Shown in pieces: positions 1-4,978 of a stretch of DNA of 5,044 nt (the first letter of the stretch is position 1; each line of letters opens with the position of its first letter). Both the position numbers and the translations under genes were made by a program. The DNA lies in assembly GCA_900770705.1 (NCBI GenBank), contig CAAGLF010000019.1, positions 1 through 5,044 on the forward strand, written 5' to 3'. The DNA comes from Bacteroidaceae bacterium (GTDB lineage Bacteria > Bacteroidota > Bacteroidia > Bacteroidales > Bacteroidaceae). The notes below the pieces were generated by a model. That model was given only the letters and a program-made list of their open reading frames with translations, was not told where the DNA came from and did not search any database.

Positions 1-1229
1 AGCACATCGACGAGACGAAGGAAGTGTTCTTCGTAGACCGTCAGGGCAACCAGACCCCTGCTACCCTCTCCCAGGGCATGGAGCCCAGCGAAGTAGTCGT
101 AACGCCCGCAGCTCCCATCACGGAATACGGCACCTATCAGCTCGTTATCCCCGAGGGAACCATCTGGGAAACCTACGATGAAATCGACAATATGAACGGC
201 AAGAGCGCCGAAGTCATCGCCATCCTCTTCCAGGTAGGCGAGTTCGCTCCCATCGCTACTTATCCCGCCAACGACCAGCCCCTTGAGAAGATCGAAGAAG
301 TAACCCTCTTCTTCCCCGCCTATGTACAGCACATCGACGAGACGAAGGAAGTGTTCTTCGTAGACCGTCAGGGCAACCAGACCCCCGCTACCCTCTCCCA
401 GGGCATGGAGCCCAGCGAAGTAGTCGTAACGCCCGCAGCTCCCATCACGGAATACGGCACCTATCAGCTCGTTATCCCCGAGGGAACCATCTGGGAAAGC
501 TACGATGAAATCGACAATATGAACGGTAAGAGCGCAGAGGTCATCGCCATCCTCTTCCAGGTAGGCGAGTTCGCTCCTGTCGGTGCATATCCCGCTCCCG
601 ACGCTCCGCTCACCAGCCTCAGCGAGATCACACTCTTCTTCCCCACTCAGGTACAATACCTTGACAACACGAAGAACGTAGTATTCGTAGACCAGCAGGG
701 CAACGAGTTCCCCGCCACGCTCGACTTCGGTATGGAGCAGAGCGAGGTAGTGGTAACGCCCGAGGCCGAAATCGTAGAGCCCGGTTACTACCAGCTCGTC
801 ATCCCCGAGGGAACCATCTGGGAGTTCTACGACGAAATCGACAATATGAACGGTAAGAGCGCTGCCGAAATCGTGCTCCTCTATCAGGTAGGCACCTTCG
901 ACATCACCGCCAGCTATCCCGCAGCCCAGGCCAGCGTAGAAAGCCTCTCCGAGGTGACGCTCTTCACCTCCGCACCCATCGGCGGCTTCGACACCACGAA
1001 GGACATCACCCTTACCAACGAACAGGGCGTCGTAGTGGCTCACGGAAGCATTGAAATGGGTATGGGCTTCAACGAAGCACTCATCCTGTTCGACGTAACC
1101 ACGACTACTCCGGGTGTCTACACCCTCTTCGTACCTGCCGGAACCATCTTCGACAGCAACTACGACGAGATCGACAATATGGCCGGTGCAGCCAGCAACA
1201 GCGACTATAGCGTCAGCTTCACCGTAGCC
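1..1229 (+). repeat. In-frame tandem array of 327-bp coding repeats (four units, first truncated)
   Basis: Unit boundaries, taken at the codon for the phenylalanine of 'GEFAP' or 'GTFDI', are about 1-242 (truncated), 243-569, 570-896 and 897-1229. Units 2 and 3 are each exactly 327 nt; the last is 333 nt and clearly diverged. Bases 1-250 and 328-577 differ at only five positions by direct comparison (59, 172, 200, 209 and 212), giving one amino-acid change (Thr to Ser). Identity stops abruptly after the shared 'agttcgctcc'. Unit 3 is much more diverged but keeps the block encoding 'EIDNMNGKSA' almost unchanged. The pattern fits recent duplication or gene conversion between units 1 and 2 on an older array. 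Confidence 0.93.
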
Positions 1230-1358
1230 GGTCCCGACGGTATCGAAAGCGTAACGACCGAAAGCCGCCAGAACATCTACGACCTCAGCGGCCGCCGCGT
1301 TCTGAACGCTCGCAAGGGTCTCTACATCGTAAACGGCAAGAAGGTCGTCTTGAAGTAA
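1..1358 (+). CDS. Secreted repetitive Ig-like (SbsA/Big_5-like) surface protein with C-terminal sorting-type tail, 5' partial
   Basis: The reading frame (codons beginning at position 3) is open to the left edge, so the N-terminus lies outside. The GTG at 24 is an internal valine codon, not a start. The visible 451 residues are four tandem units of about 109 residues. Each runs from a 'YPA..' beta-strand start, through 'EVTLFFP' and 'VFFVDRQGN', to 'VVVTPAAPI..GTYQLVIPEGTIW' and a conserved 'YDEIDNMNG' motif. This layout resembles SbsA-type bacterial Ig-like domains (Big_5), which are usually structural spacers in surface proteins. After the last unit comes a short linker (GPDGIESV) and a roughly 30-residue tail with 'IYDLSGRRV' and 'KGLYIVNGKKVVLK'. 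This is the pattern of Bacteroidales C-terminal tails related to T9SS type A sorting signals, so export to the cell surface or medium is inferred. Codons are strongly biased to C/G in third position, unlike the LRR gene downstream, which may mean high expression. No catalytic domain is visible, and the true function depends on the missing N-terminus. Confidence 0.88.
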   Translation, partial: HIDETKEVFFVDRQGNQTPATLSQGMEPSEVVVTPAAPITEYGTYQLVIPEGTIWETYDEIDNMNGKSAEVIAILFQVGEFAPIATYPANDQPLEKIEEVTLFFPAYVQHIDETKEVFFVDRQGNQTPATLSQGMEPSEVVVTPAAPITEYGTYQLVIPEGTIWESYDEIDNMNGKSAEVIAILFQVGEFAPVGAYPAPDAPLTSLSEITLFFPTQVQYLDNTKNVVFVDQQGNEFPATLDFGMEQSEVVVTPEAEIVEPGYYQLVIPEGTIWEFYDEIDNMNGKSAAEIVLLYQVGTFDITASYPAAQASVESLSEVTLFTSAPIGGFDTTKDITLTNEQGVVVAHGSIEMGMGFNEALILFDVTTTTPGVYTLFVPAGTIFDSNYDEIDNMAGAASNSDYSVSFTVAGPDGIESVTTESRQNIYDLSGRRVLNARKGLYIVNGKKVVLK

Positions 1359-1393
1359 GACACCCCTTCGCACCATAAAGCGATAAACACCGA

Positions 1394-1440
1394 AAGCCGG
1401 GTGTGCCTCCCAATGCGGGGCACACCCGGCTTGCTTTATT
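1394..1440 (+). terminator. Strong intrinsic terminator of the Ig-repeat gene
   Basis: A perfect 14-bp stem pairs 1394-1407 (aagccgggtgtgcc) with 1419-1432 (ggcacacccggctt). The 11-nt loop can add a wobble pair and a C-G pair. The sequence then runs into 'tgctttatt', a loose T-rich tail. It begins about 35 bases after the stop codon at 1356-1358, as expected for a Rho-independent terminator ending that transcript. Confidence 0.85.
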
Positions 1441-1455
1441 ACCCAACATTACGGC

Positions 1456-1521
1456 CGGTAAATCCCGATAATTGAGACGGTAAATCCCGATAATCGAAAC
1501 GGAAAATCCCGATAATGCGGC
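1456..1521. repeat. 22-nt direct tandem repeat, three copies
   Basis: Copies start at 1456, 1478 and 1500, an exact 22-nt period. Each begins 'cggtaaatcccgataat' (third copy 'cggaaaatcccgataat') and ends in a variable five-base segment. The period is not a multiple of three, and there is no coding frame through it on the plus strand, so this is non-coding minisatellite-like DNA. Copies are contiguous with no unique spacers, so it is not a CRISPR. It directly abuts a second array with a different unit. Confidence 0.85.
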
Positions 1522-1549
1522 AGAGAATGCGGCAGAGAATGCGGCAGAA
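1514..1549. repeat. 12-nt direct tandem repeat, three copies
   Basis: The unit 'aatgcggcagag' occurs at 1514-1525 and 1526-1537, with a third copy (final base changed) at 1538-1549. The first copy overlaps the end of the third 22-nt repeat. The unit length is a multiple of three. One plus frame, open from 1516, would read CGRE repeats and run straight into the Fic-like remnant, but nothing suggests this peptide is native to a Fic protein. Confidence 0.85.
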
Positions 1550-1596
1550 AAACGAAAGCATTTTGCAAAACAGCACGAAGAATTAACGGCGCGAAG

Positions 1597-1823
1597 AGCC
1601 TGTTCTGTCATCCCTATACGAAGATTGAATTTATGGAAAGAATTGGATACTGAACAGAAAAACGATGGCCAAATATCTCGATATGATTGAAGAAGCAGGA
1701 CTGCTCTACAAAGAGAGAGTGGGAAAAGTGAATTATTATATTAACAAGCCGCTGGTGAATCTATTTCTCAACTATGCAGATTTTGCAAAAGAAACTCCCG
1801 TCATTAAGCCATTCACAGAATAA
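1597..1823 (+). pseudogene. Fic-family protein, C-terminal winged-helix remnant, frameshifted
   Basis: Two adjacent frames together read like the C-terminus of Fic/DOC-family AMPylator-type proteins (the SoFic-like group with a C-terminal winged helix). The first frame gives 'SLFCHPYTKIEFMERIGY' and stops at TGA 1651-1653. The second, from 1650, gives 'LNRKTMAKYLDMIEEAGL', then 'VGKVNYYINKPLVNLF', and ends at TAA 1821-1823. The family pattern 'LF..PYTKI.FL......R.TA.KYL..L...G.L....G...YYIN..L' spans the join, so loss of one base near 1650 explains the break. The catalytic Fic core (HPFxxGNGR) is absent. What remains is roughly the last 75 residues of a protein normally several hundred long. 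A 52-codon ORF starting at ATG 1665 would encode only the tail and has no convincing ribosome-binding site. The family assignment comes from recalled motifs, without a search. Confidence 0.65.
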
Positions 1824-1841
1824 CGTATCCGCCAAAATAGC

Positions 1842-1899
1842 TTTTTGTGGACGTGATAAAGATGTCGTGTCCACAAAAACGGTTTTTCGTGGACACGAC
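1842..1899. repeat. Three-copy inverted/direct palindromic motif (two competing hairpins)
   Basis: A motif close to 'tttttcgtggacacgac' appears three times in 58 bases. The copies are direct at 1842-1852 (shortened, tttttgtggac), inverted at 1864-1879 (gtcgtgtccacaaaaa) and direct at 1883-1899 (tttttcgtggacacgac). The middle copy can pair with the first (11 bp perfect, 1842-1852 with 1869-1879). It can also pair with the third (11 + 5 bp with one bulged C at 1888 and a 3-nt loop). The two structures cannot coexist. No T-run follows the second hairpin, so a simple terminator is unlikely. It lies just after the Fic-like remnant and before the Res-like fragment. Confidence 0.8.
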
Positions 1900-1934
1900 G
1901 GAGTGAATAGAAGGGCATAAAATCAGATTACGCT

Positions 1935-2018
1935 ACGGCAGAGAAACTGACGCTGATATTCAAAAACCAACAGTTTCAGACAGAGGCAGCACGGGCTGTG
2001 ACTGACGTGCTGTCGTGA
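1935..2018 (+). pseudogene. Fragment resembling the N-terminus of a type III restriction (Res) subunit, start codon lost
   Basis: The frame from 1935 to the TGA at 2016-2018 reads 'AEKLTLIFKNQQFQTEAA' followed by 'RAVTDVLS'. This resembles the opening of DEAD/DEAH type III restriction endonuclease R subunits, which typically begin with a short beta strand, then 'F....Q..AV.AVVDVF.GQP'. The expected methionine position before Ala-Glu-Lys is ACG (1935-1937) rather than ATG. The frame ends after 27 codons, before any helicase motif. Such a gene normally encodes about 900-1000 residues, so nearly all of it is missing. A Fic-like remnant upstream is compatible with a former R-M locus, where accessory genes often sit between subunits. 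The match rests on a short stretch and is tentative. Confidence 0.4.
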
Positions 2019-2248
2019 CCATCCTGCAAAAGATAAGCCCCAATACCTTCTTTCTGTTCAGGGAAATCAGCAAAGAAACGGTTCAGATTTCCGTTGCACA
2101 ACAGATATGGGGTATACTTCAGGAACTGGTCACGACGATAGCGACAGCCTTCGGCCTGTTGGACGAAGAAATCTACGATGCTGTAACCAATAAGTCTGAA
2201 GAGACAGCTCATATCGCTCAGTTTTACAATCTGGAATCAGCAAGTTAA
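2015..2248 (+). pseudogene. Unrecognised 3' gene fragment
   Basis: This open frame of 77 codons begins at a GTG with no ribosome-binding site, immediately after an in-frame TGA at 2003-2005, and ends at TAA 2246-2248. The protein reads like coding sequence: mixed hydrophobic and charged, helix-rich, ending 'DEEIYDAVTNKSEETAHIAQ' then 'FYNLESAS'. It has no signal peptide or membrane segment, and I recognise no family. Its beginning overlaps the end of the Res-like fragment in a different frame, so the two probably meet at a deletion junction. This is then the surviving C-terminus of a gene whose 5' part was lost, possibly from the same former locus. A minus-strand frame over the same bases (1976-2212) is cysteine/arginine-rich and less protein-like. 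Confidence 0.35.
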
Positions 2249-2250
2249 AC

Positions 2251-2280
2251 TTGCAAAACTTAAATTAATTTGTAATTTTG
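2251..2280 (+). promoter_or_regulatory. Bacteroidetes-type promoter of the LRR gene
   Basis: The -7 element TAATTTTG at 2273-2280 exactly fits the TAnnTTTG consensus of the Bacteroidetes primary sigma factor. A TTG at 2251-2253, 19 bases upstream, fits the -33 TTTG core. Transcription would start a few bases after 2285, leaving an AT-rich leader of about 35 bases before the ATG at 2322. The leader has no purine-rich Shine-Dalgarno, as is common in this phylum. The element lies immediately after the stop of the unrecognised fragment, so the LRR gene appears to be transcribed on its own. Confidence 0.72.
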
Positions 2281-2321
2281 CCACCAATGAAATGCCTTTA
2301 ACCAATTAAATAAATACGCTT

Positions 2322-4196
2322 ATGAGATTCCTTCATCACTTCCCTCTGTTTTCGCATACATTTGCCCGTCTGAACATATGTCTGCTATTGTATGGTTTAT
2401 CCTACGTATATGCGATGGGGACTATATACGTTGATGGAATTAGTTATGAATTGAACTACAATAATAACACAGCCTATGTCGGCTATAATTCCTCTGCACC
2501 TGCCGATGTGGTCATCCCGGCATCAATCACTTATGACAAGAAGGTTTTTCGTGTGACCGCTATCGGCCACGAAGCATTCCACAGTTGTACCGGCTTGGTA
2601 TCTATTACAATTCCTAACAGCGTGGTAGAAATCGGAGCTTCTTCATTCGCGGGCTGTAACAATCTGTTAACGGTGAACATACCTAATAGCGTTAATCTAA
2701 TTGATGGCTCTGCGTTCAGCCATTGTTCAAGTTTGACATCAATAACCATTCCTAATAGTGTCAAAGAAATCGGTTCGCGGGCATTTTATTCTTGTGGCAG
2801 TCTAACAACTATAGCTATTTCCAATAACGTAACCCGCATAGGCGAGAGTGTTTTCGGGAATTGCAGTAGCTTGGAAACAGTAACGATTGAAGATAGCGAA
2901 AGTGCGTTGAACTTTGGTCGCAACATCTCTAGCGCATTTGCGGGCTGCCCTATCAAAACGCTATATTTGGGCCGGAACATATTATATAGCGCCCTTCCTC
3001 CCTTCAAAAATAATACTACCTTGAGGAATTTGACCATCGGAAAATGGGTGACCGAAATCGGAAGTTCTGCATTCAATGGCTGCTGCAGCCTGTTATCGGT
3101 CACAATTCCTGATAATGTGACCCAAATCGGCGATTACGCATTCGTTGGCTGCAGCGGAATGACCTCATTGACTATTTCAAATAATGTGGCTGCCATCAAC
3201 CAATGCACATTCCAGAATTGCAGCAGCCTGACATCAGTAGTAATTCCTAATAGTGTGACTTCTATCGGTACAGCCGCATTCTCTGGCTGCCAAGCTTTGA
3301 CGGCGATAGCAATCCCTAATCGCGTGACTGAAATCGGTTCTTCTGCCTTCTATGGTTGCGACCATCTCACATCAGTAGCAATACCTTATGGGGTGATGGA
3401 AATCGGTACTTCAGCGTTTGTTGGGTGCCGCGCCTTGACGTCGATAACCATACCTGGTAGTGTGGATACTATCGGTGTCTCTGCATTCGATTGCTGCGAT
3501 AAATTGGAAACTGTAGTATTCGAAGATGGTGAGAATACTTTACGTTTTAATGTTTCATACCCTCTCAATGTGTTTGACGCAAGCCCCATCAAAACACTAT
3601 ATTTAGGTCGGAACATCTCGTATGATTCTGGGGGCTCCCCGTTCCAGGGAAAATCGTCCTTAATTGATTTGACTTTCGGGAACAAGGTGACGAAAATAAG
3701 TTATAGCTCTTTCTCGCATTGTATAGGTCTGAAATCGCTGACAATACCAAAAAGTGTGACAGAAATCGAAAGGTATGCATTCAATGGATGCGATAACATC
3801 AATGAAATCACGTCATTGAATCCCATCCCGCCGACCATCTATTCCAATACATTTGACGGAATTGATAAAGTAACGTGCAATCTGTATGTTCCAAAAGGCA
3901 GTTTGGAAAGTTATTGTTCTGACGAGTATTGGAAGAAATTCCAGAAGATAAAGGAAGACGATGCTACCGGTATCAACAACATCACGACGGCCGACAAAGG
4001 CTGCAATTTCCGCATAGAAAACGGACGCATTATAATAGCTGGAGGTAGCAAACAGCCGGTTGAAATCTACAACATAGACGGGACTCTGTGTTACCGCACG
4101 ACACAGGCCGATGGAGAAGCTGTATTTTCACCGCAGCGGTGTGGAATCTACGTCATCAAGTGCGGAATCTATGCGGCCAAGGCGGTGGTGAAGTAA
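2322..4196 (+). CDS. BspA-like leucine-rich repeat surface protein with signal peptide and C-terminal sorting-type tail
   Basis: The 624-residue product has an N-terminal signal peptide: basic start, hydrophobic 'LNICLLLYGLSYVYA', cleavage probably after Ala31. A short beta-rich region (about residues 33-62, 'GTIYVDGISYELNYNNNTAY') follows. Residues about 63-495 are Treponema/BspA-type LRRs (LRR_5) on the 23-residue plan 'hTIPNSVTxIGxxAFxGCxxLTS', with about 14 regular units and two longer irregular units. Each irregular unit contains 'PIKTLYLGRNI' (near residues 210 and 422). Residues about 496-546 are the usual BspA closing segment ('PIPPTIYSNTFDGIDKVTC', then 'LYVPKGSLESY'). Residues 548-624 form a beta-rich tail ('VEIYNIDGTLCYRT' ... 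'GIYVIKCGIYAAKAVVK') like T9SS type A sorting domains. Family members bind host proteins or partner bacteria; that role is inferred here. The ATG at 2322 suits both the promoter spacing and the signal peptide. The gene is visibly more AT-rich and less codon-biased than the Ig-repeat gene, suggesting a different history. Confidence 0.92.
   Translation: MRFLHHFPLFSHTFARLNICLLLYGLSYVYAMGTIYVDGISYELNYNNNTAYVGYNSSAPADVVIPASITYDKKVFRVTAIGHEAFHSCTGLVSITIPNSVVEIGASSFAGCNNLLTVNIPNSVNLIDGSAFSHCSSLTSITIPNSVKEIGSRAFYSCGSLTTIAISNNVTRIGESVFGNCSSLETVTIEDSESALNFGRNISSAFAGCPIKTLYLGRNILYSALPPFKNNTTLRNLTIGKWVTEIGSSAFNGCCSLLSVTIPDNVTQIGDYAFVGCSGMTSLTISNNVAAINQCTFQNCSSLTSVVIPNSVTSIGTAAFSGCQALTAIAIPNRVTEIGSSAFYGCDHLTSVAIPYGVMEIGTSAFVGCRALTSITIPGSVDTIGVSAFDCCDKLETVVFEDGENTLRFNVSYPLNVFDASPIKTLYLGRNISYDSGGSPFQGKSSLIDLTFGNKVTKISYSSFSHCIGLKSLTIPKSVTEIERYAFNGCDNINEITSLNPIPPTIYSNTFDGIDKVTCNLYVPKGSLESYCSDEYWKKFQKIKEDDATGINNITTADKGCNFRIENGRIIIAGGSKQPVEIYNIDGTLCYRTTQADGEAVFSPQRCGIYVIKCGIYAAKAVVK
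2508..3806 (+). repeat. 69-bp-period LRR coding repeats with a duplicated higher-order block
   Basis: Regular units of 23 codons repeat through this span. Many carry near-identical DNA segments such as 'attcctaatagtgt' followed a few codons later by 'atcgg' and a Gly-Cys codon pair. Two units break the rhythm with an insertion of about 28 residues. These share 'ETV..ED', 'PIKTLYLGRNI' and a following 'PF' segment, and lie 212 codons apart. Around 'IKTLYLGRN' the two copies differ at only about three bases, which suggests a multi-unit block was duplicated together, not only single LRRs. Confidence 0.8.
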
Positions 4197-4361
4197 GGAG
4201 TTGGTCATCATCAATGCTTCTTACAAAGAAAGAGATTTCTGAGCAGTAGCACAAGTATGCTGAGAAGAATAATGGTCTTCATTTAAGTTTCGCAAGTATA
4301 GGATTCCAGAGATGAGGGCATAAAATTCGATTTGGTTTCTGGACTAACTGGCAGGAATTGA

Positions 4362-4645
4362 GCAATTTTAATTACCACAAATAAACTAACCAACTCCCAT
4401 ATCAATACACAAAATACGCCATTCCTCTCGGATATCAAAACGTTTTTCAAGAATTCTGATATGACAGCTGCCATACAGAACATAAGTTCGATCCTTTCGT
4501 ATGTTAGGATGACAGAGAAAGACACGCTTGCCGTTAGAAGCAAGCGGAACTGCGTCTATCCTCTGATGGCTGTGTTTCAGATTCTGATACTTCCCCCTGC
4601 TTCGGCATAAAGAACTATTACTGTCCGATAAACCATAAATGTTGA
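4362..4645 (+). pseudogene. N-terminal remnant of a DDE-type IS transposase, frameshifted and truncated
   Basis: An open frame beginning after TGA 4359-4361 reads 'TPFLSDIKTFFKNSDMTAAI', then 'QNISSILSYVRMTEKDTLAV', then 'RSKRNCVYPLMAVFQILIL', and stops at TAA 4608-4610. The -1 frame continues the sense with 'CFGIKNYY' from 4598, just after a run of five Cs at 4593-4597, and stops at TGA 4643-4645. The string 'FF.NSD....I..I...L.Y.R.TE' followed by 'VFQ.L.L' and 'FGIKN' recalls the N-terminal part of IS4-like DDE transposases common in Bacteroidales. No DDE catalytic core follows. There is no ATG before 4461, so both ends are missing. One base lost in the C-run explains the frameshift. I cannot see terminal inverted repeats. 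The family call rests on recalled motifs; the remnant nature is clear from the stops and short length. Confidence 0.55.
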
Positions 4646-4922
4646 AGTGTGCGCTATGGATGTTTATGATGGAAGTAGCAAACGAGCATATCCGGCAAGG
4701 GAACGACAACGGAAAACTTGCAGAGACAGACCGGAAAGCCTCCCACAGTGTATAGGAAAGCCGTTACCTTGTTGTCGTATCATCAGTGGATCGTGCAGGC
4801 GGCGGCATTGTAAATAATTCCAGGAAGGATGCCGTTTTTTTTCATCTCCACCGCCCTGCCTACTTCGCCGGGCTACGAGGTGTGCCGGCTACATACGGGA
4901 GAAAAGAAGGGGTGTCTATATA
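4646..4922. other. Non-coding or degenerate stretch after the transposase remnant
   Basis: I see no supportable gene here on either strand. Short open frames exist on the plus strand, for example about 56 codons without an ATG ending near 4922, and one ORF of 20 codons on the minus strand (4783-4845). None has recognisable motifs. The stretch contains a terminator-like hairpin with an eight-T run (annotated separately). It also has a small inverted repeat, gccgg/ccggc, at 4867-4871 and 4885-4889. The sequence may be further decayed IS or flanking DNA. The 165 bases from 4197 to 4361 similarly hold nothing I can support. Confidence 0.5.
4796..4859 (+). terminator. Nested hairpin with eight-T run, possible intrinsic terminator
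   Basis: A 6-bp stem, cggcat (4803-4808) with atgccg (4829-4834), closes a 20-nt loop and is followed at once by eight Ts (4835-4842), the arrangement of a plus-strand Rho-independent terminator. An outer, imperfect pairing (caggcgg 4796-4802 with ccgccctg 4851-4858, one bulge) would enclose both hairpin and T-run. The stem is short and the loop large, so termination strength is uncertain. It would stop plus-strand transcripts before they enter the convergent minus-strand gene. Confidence 0.35.
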
Positions 4923-4976
4923 AATGAAATGCACCTCAAAAGGTCTTGTTTCTGGCTTTTTGAGGTGCAATTCATT
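4923..4976 (-). terminator. Intrinsic terminator of the minus-strand gene
   Basis: Bases 4923-4941 pair with 4958-4976 over 19 positions with a single A-A mismatch; the core is gcacctcaaaa/ttttgaggtgc. The loop is 16 nt. On the minus strand the hairpin begins two bases after the stop codon (4979-4981) and is followed by the AT-rich 'tttatatag', as expected of a terminator for the leftward gene. Because the stem itself carries A and T tracts, it could act in both directions. Confidence 0.8.
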
Positions 4977-4978
4977 GC

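Noticed and set aside
24..26. GTG as a start codon for the first gene
   Set aside because: The frame is open to the window edge, and the residues before it (HIDETKE) match the same place in the next repeat, so it is internal.
1456..1549. Possible CRISPR array
   Set aside because: The repeats are contiguous with no spacers, and units of 22 and 12 nt with three copies each are not CRISPR-like.
1285..1611. Minus-strand ORF of 108 codons with FSAAFSAAFSAA repeats
   Set aside because: The peptide repeats simply mirror the 12-nt and 22-nt DNA arrays and the terminator. It crosses the 3' end of gene 1 and the Fic-like remnant.
2531..3780. Several minus-strand ORFs under the LRR gene with repeated 'TLLGMVIDV'
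   Set aside because: They are reverse-frame shadows of the LRR repeats and occupy the same bases as a clearly coding plus-strand frame.
4237..4266. Weak hairpin downstream of the LRR gene (ttctgagca / tgctgagaa)
   Set aside because: It has nine positions with a G-G mismatch and no T-run after it, so it is not sufficient to call a terminator.
1913..4326. Shared 11-mer gggcataaaat before the Res-like and transposase remnants
   Set aside because: A match of this length is expected by chance, and the flanks do not extend it.
4283..4709. Minus-strand ORFs of 86 and 107 codons
   Set aside because: They overlap the transposase-like plus frame, and their peptides show no recognisable motifs.
4783..4845. 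Minus-strand ORF of 20 codons starting MKKNG
   Set aside because: It is very short, and its start is explained by the T8 run. A purine-rich upstream sequence alone is not enough, so it is mentioned only in a finding.
1357..4918. Shared 12-mer agacaccccttc after gene 1 and on the minus strand near 4907-4918
   Set aside because: A single 12-base match is expected by chance in a comparison of about 5 kb against itself.
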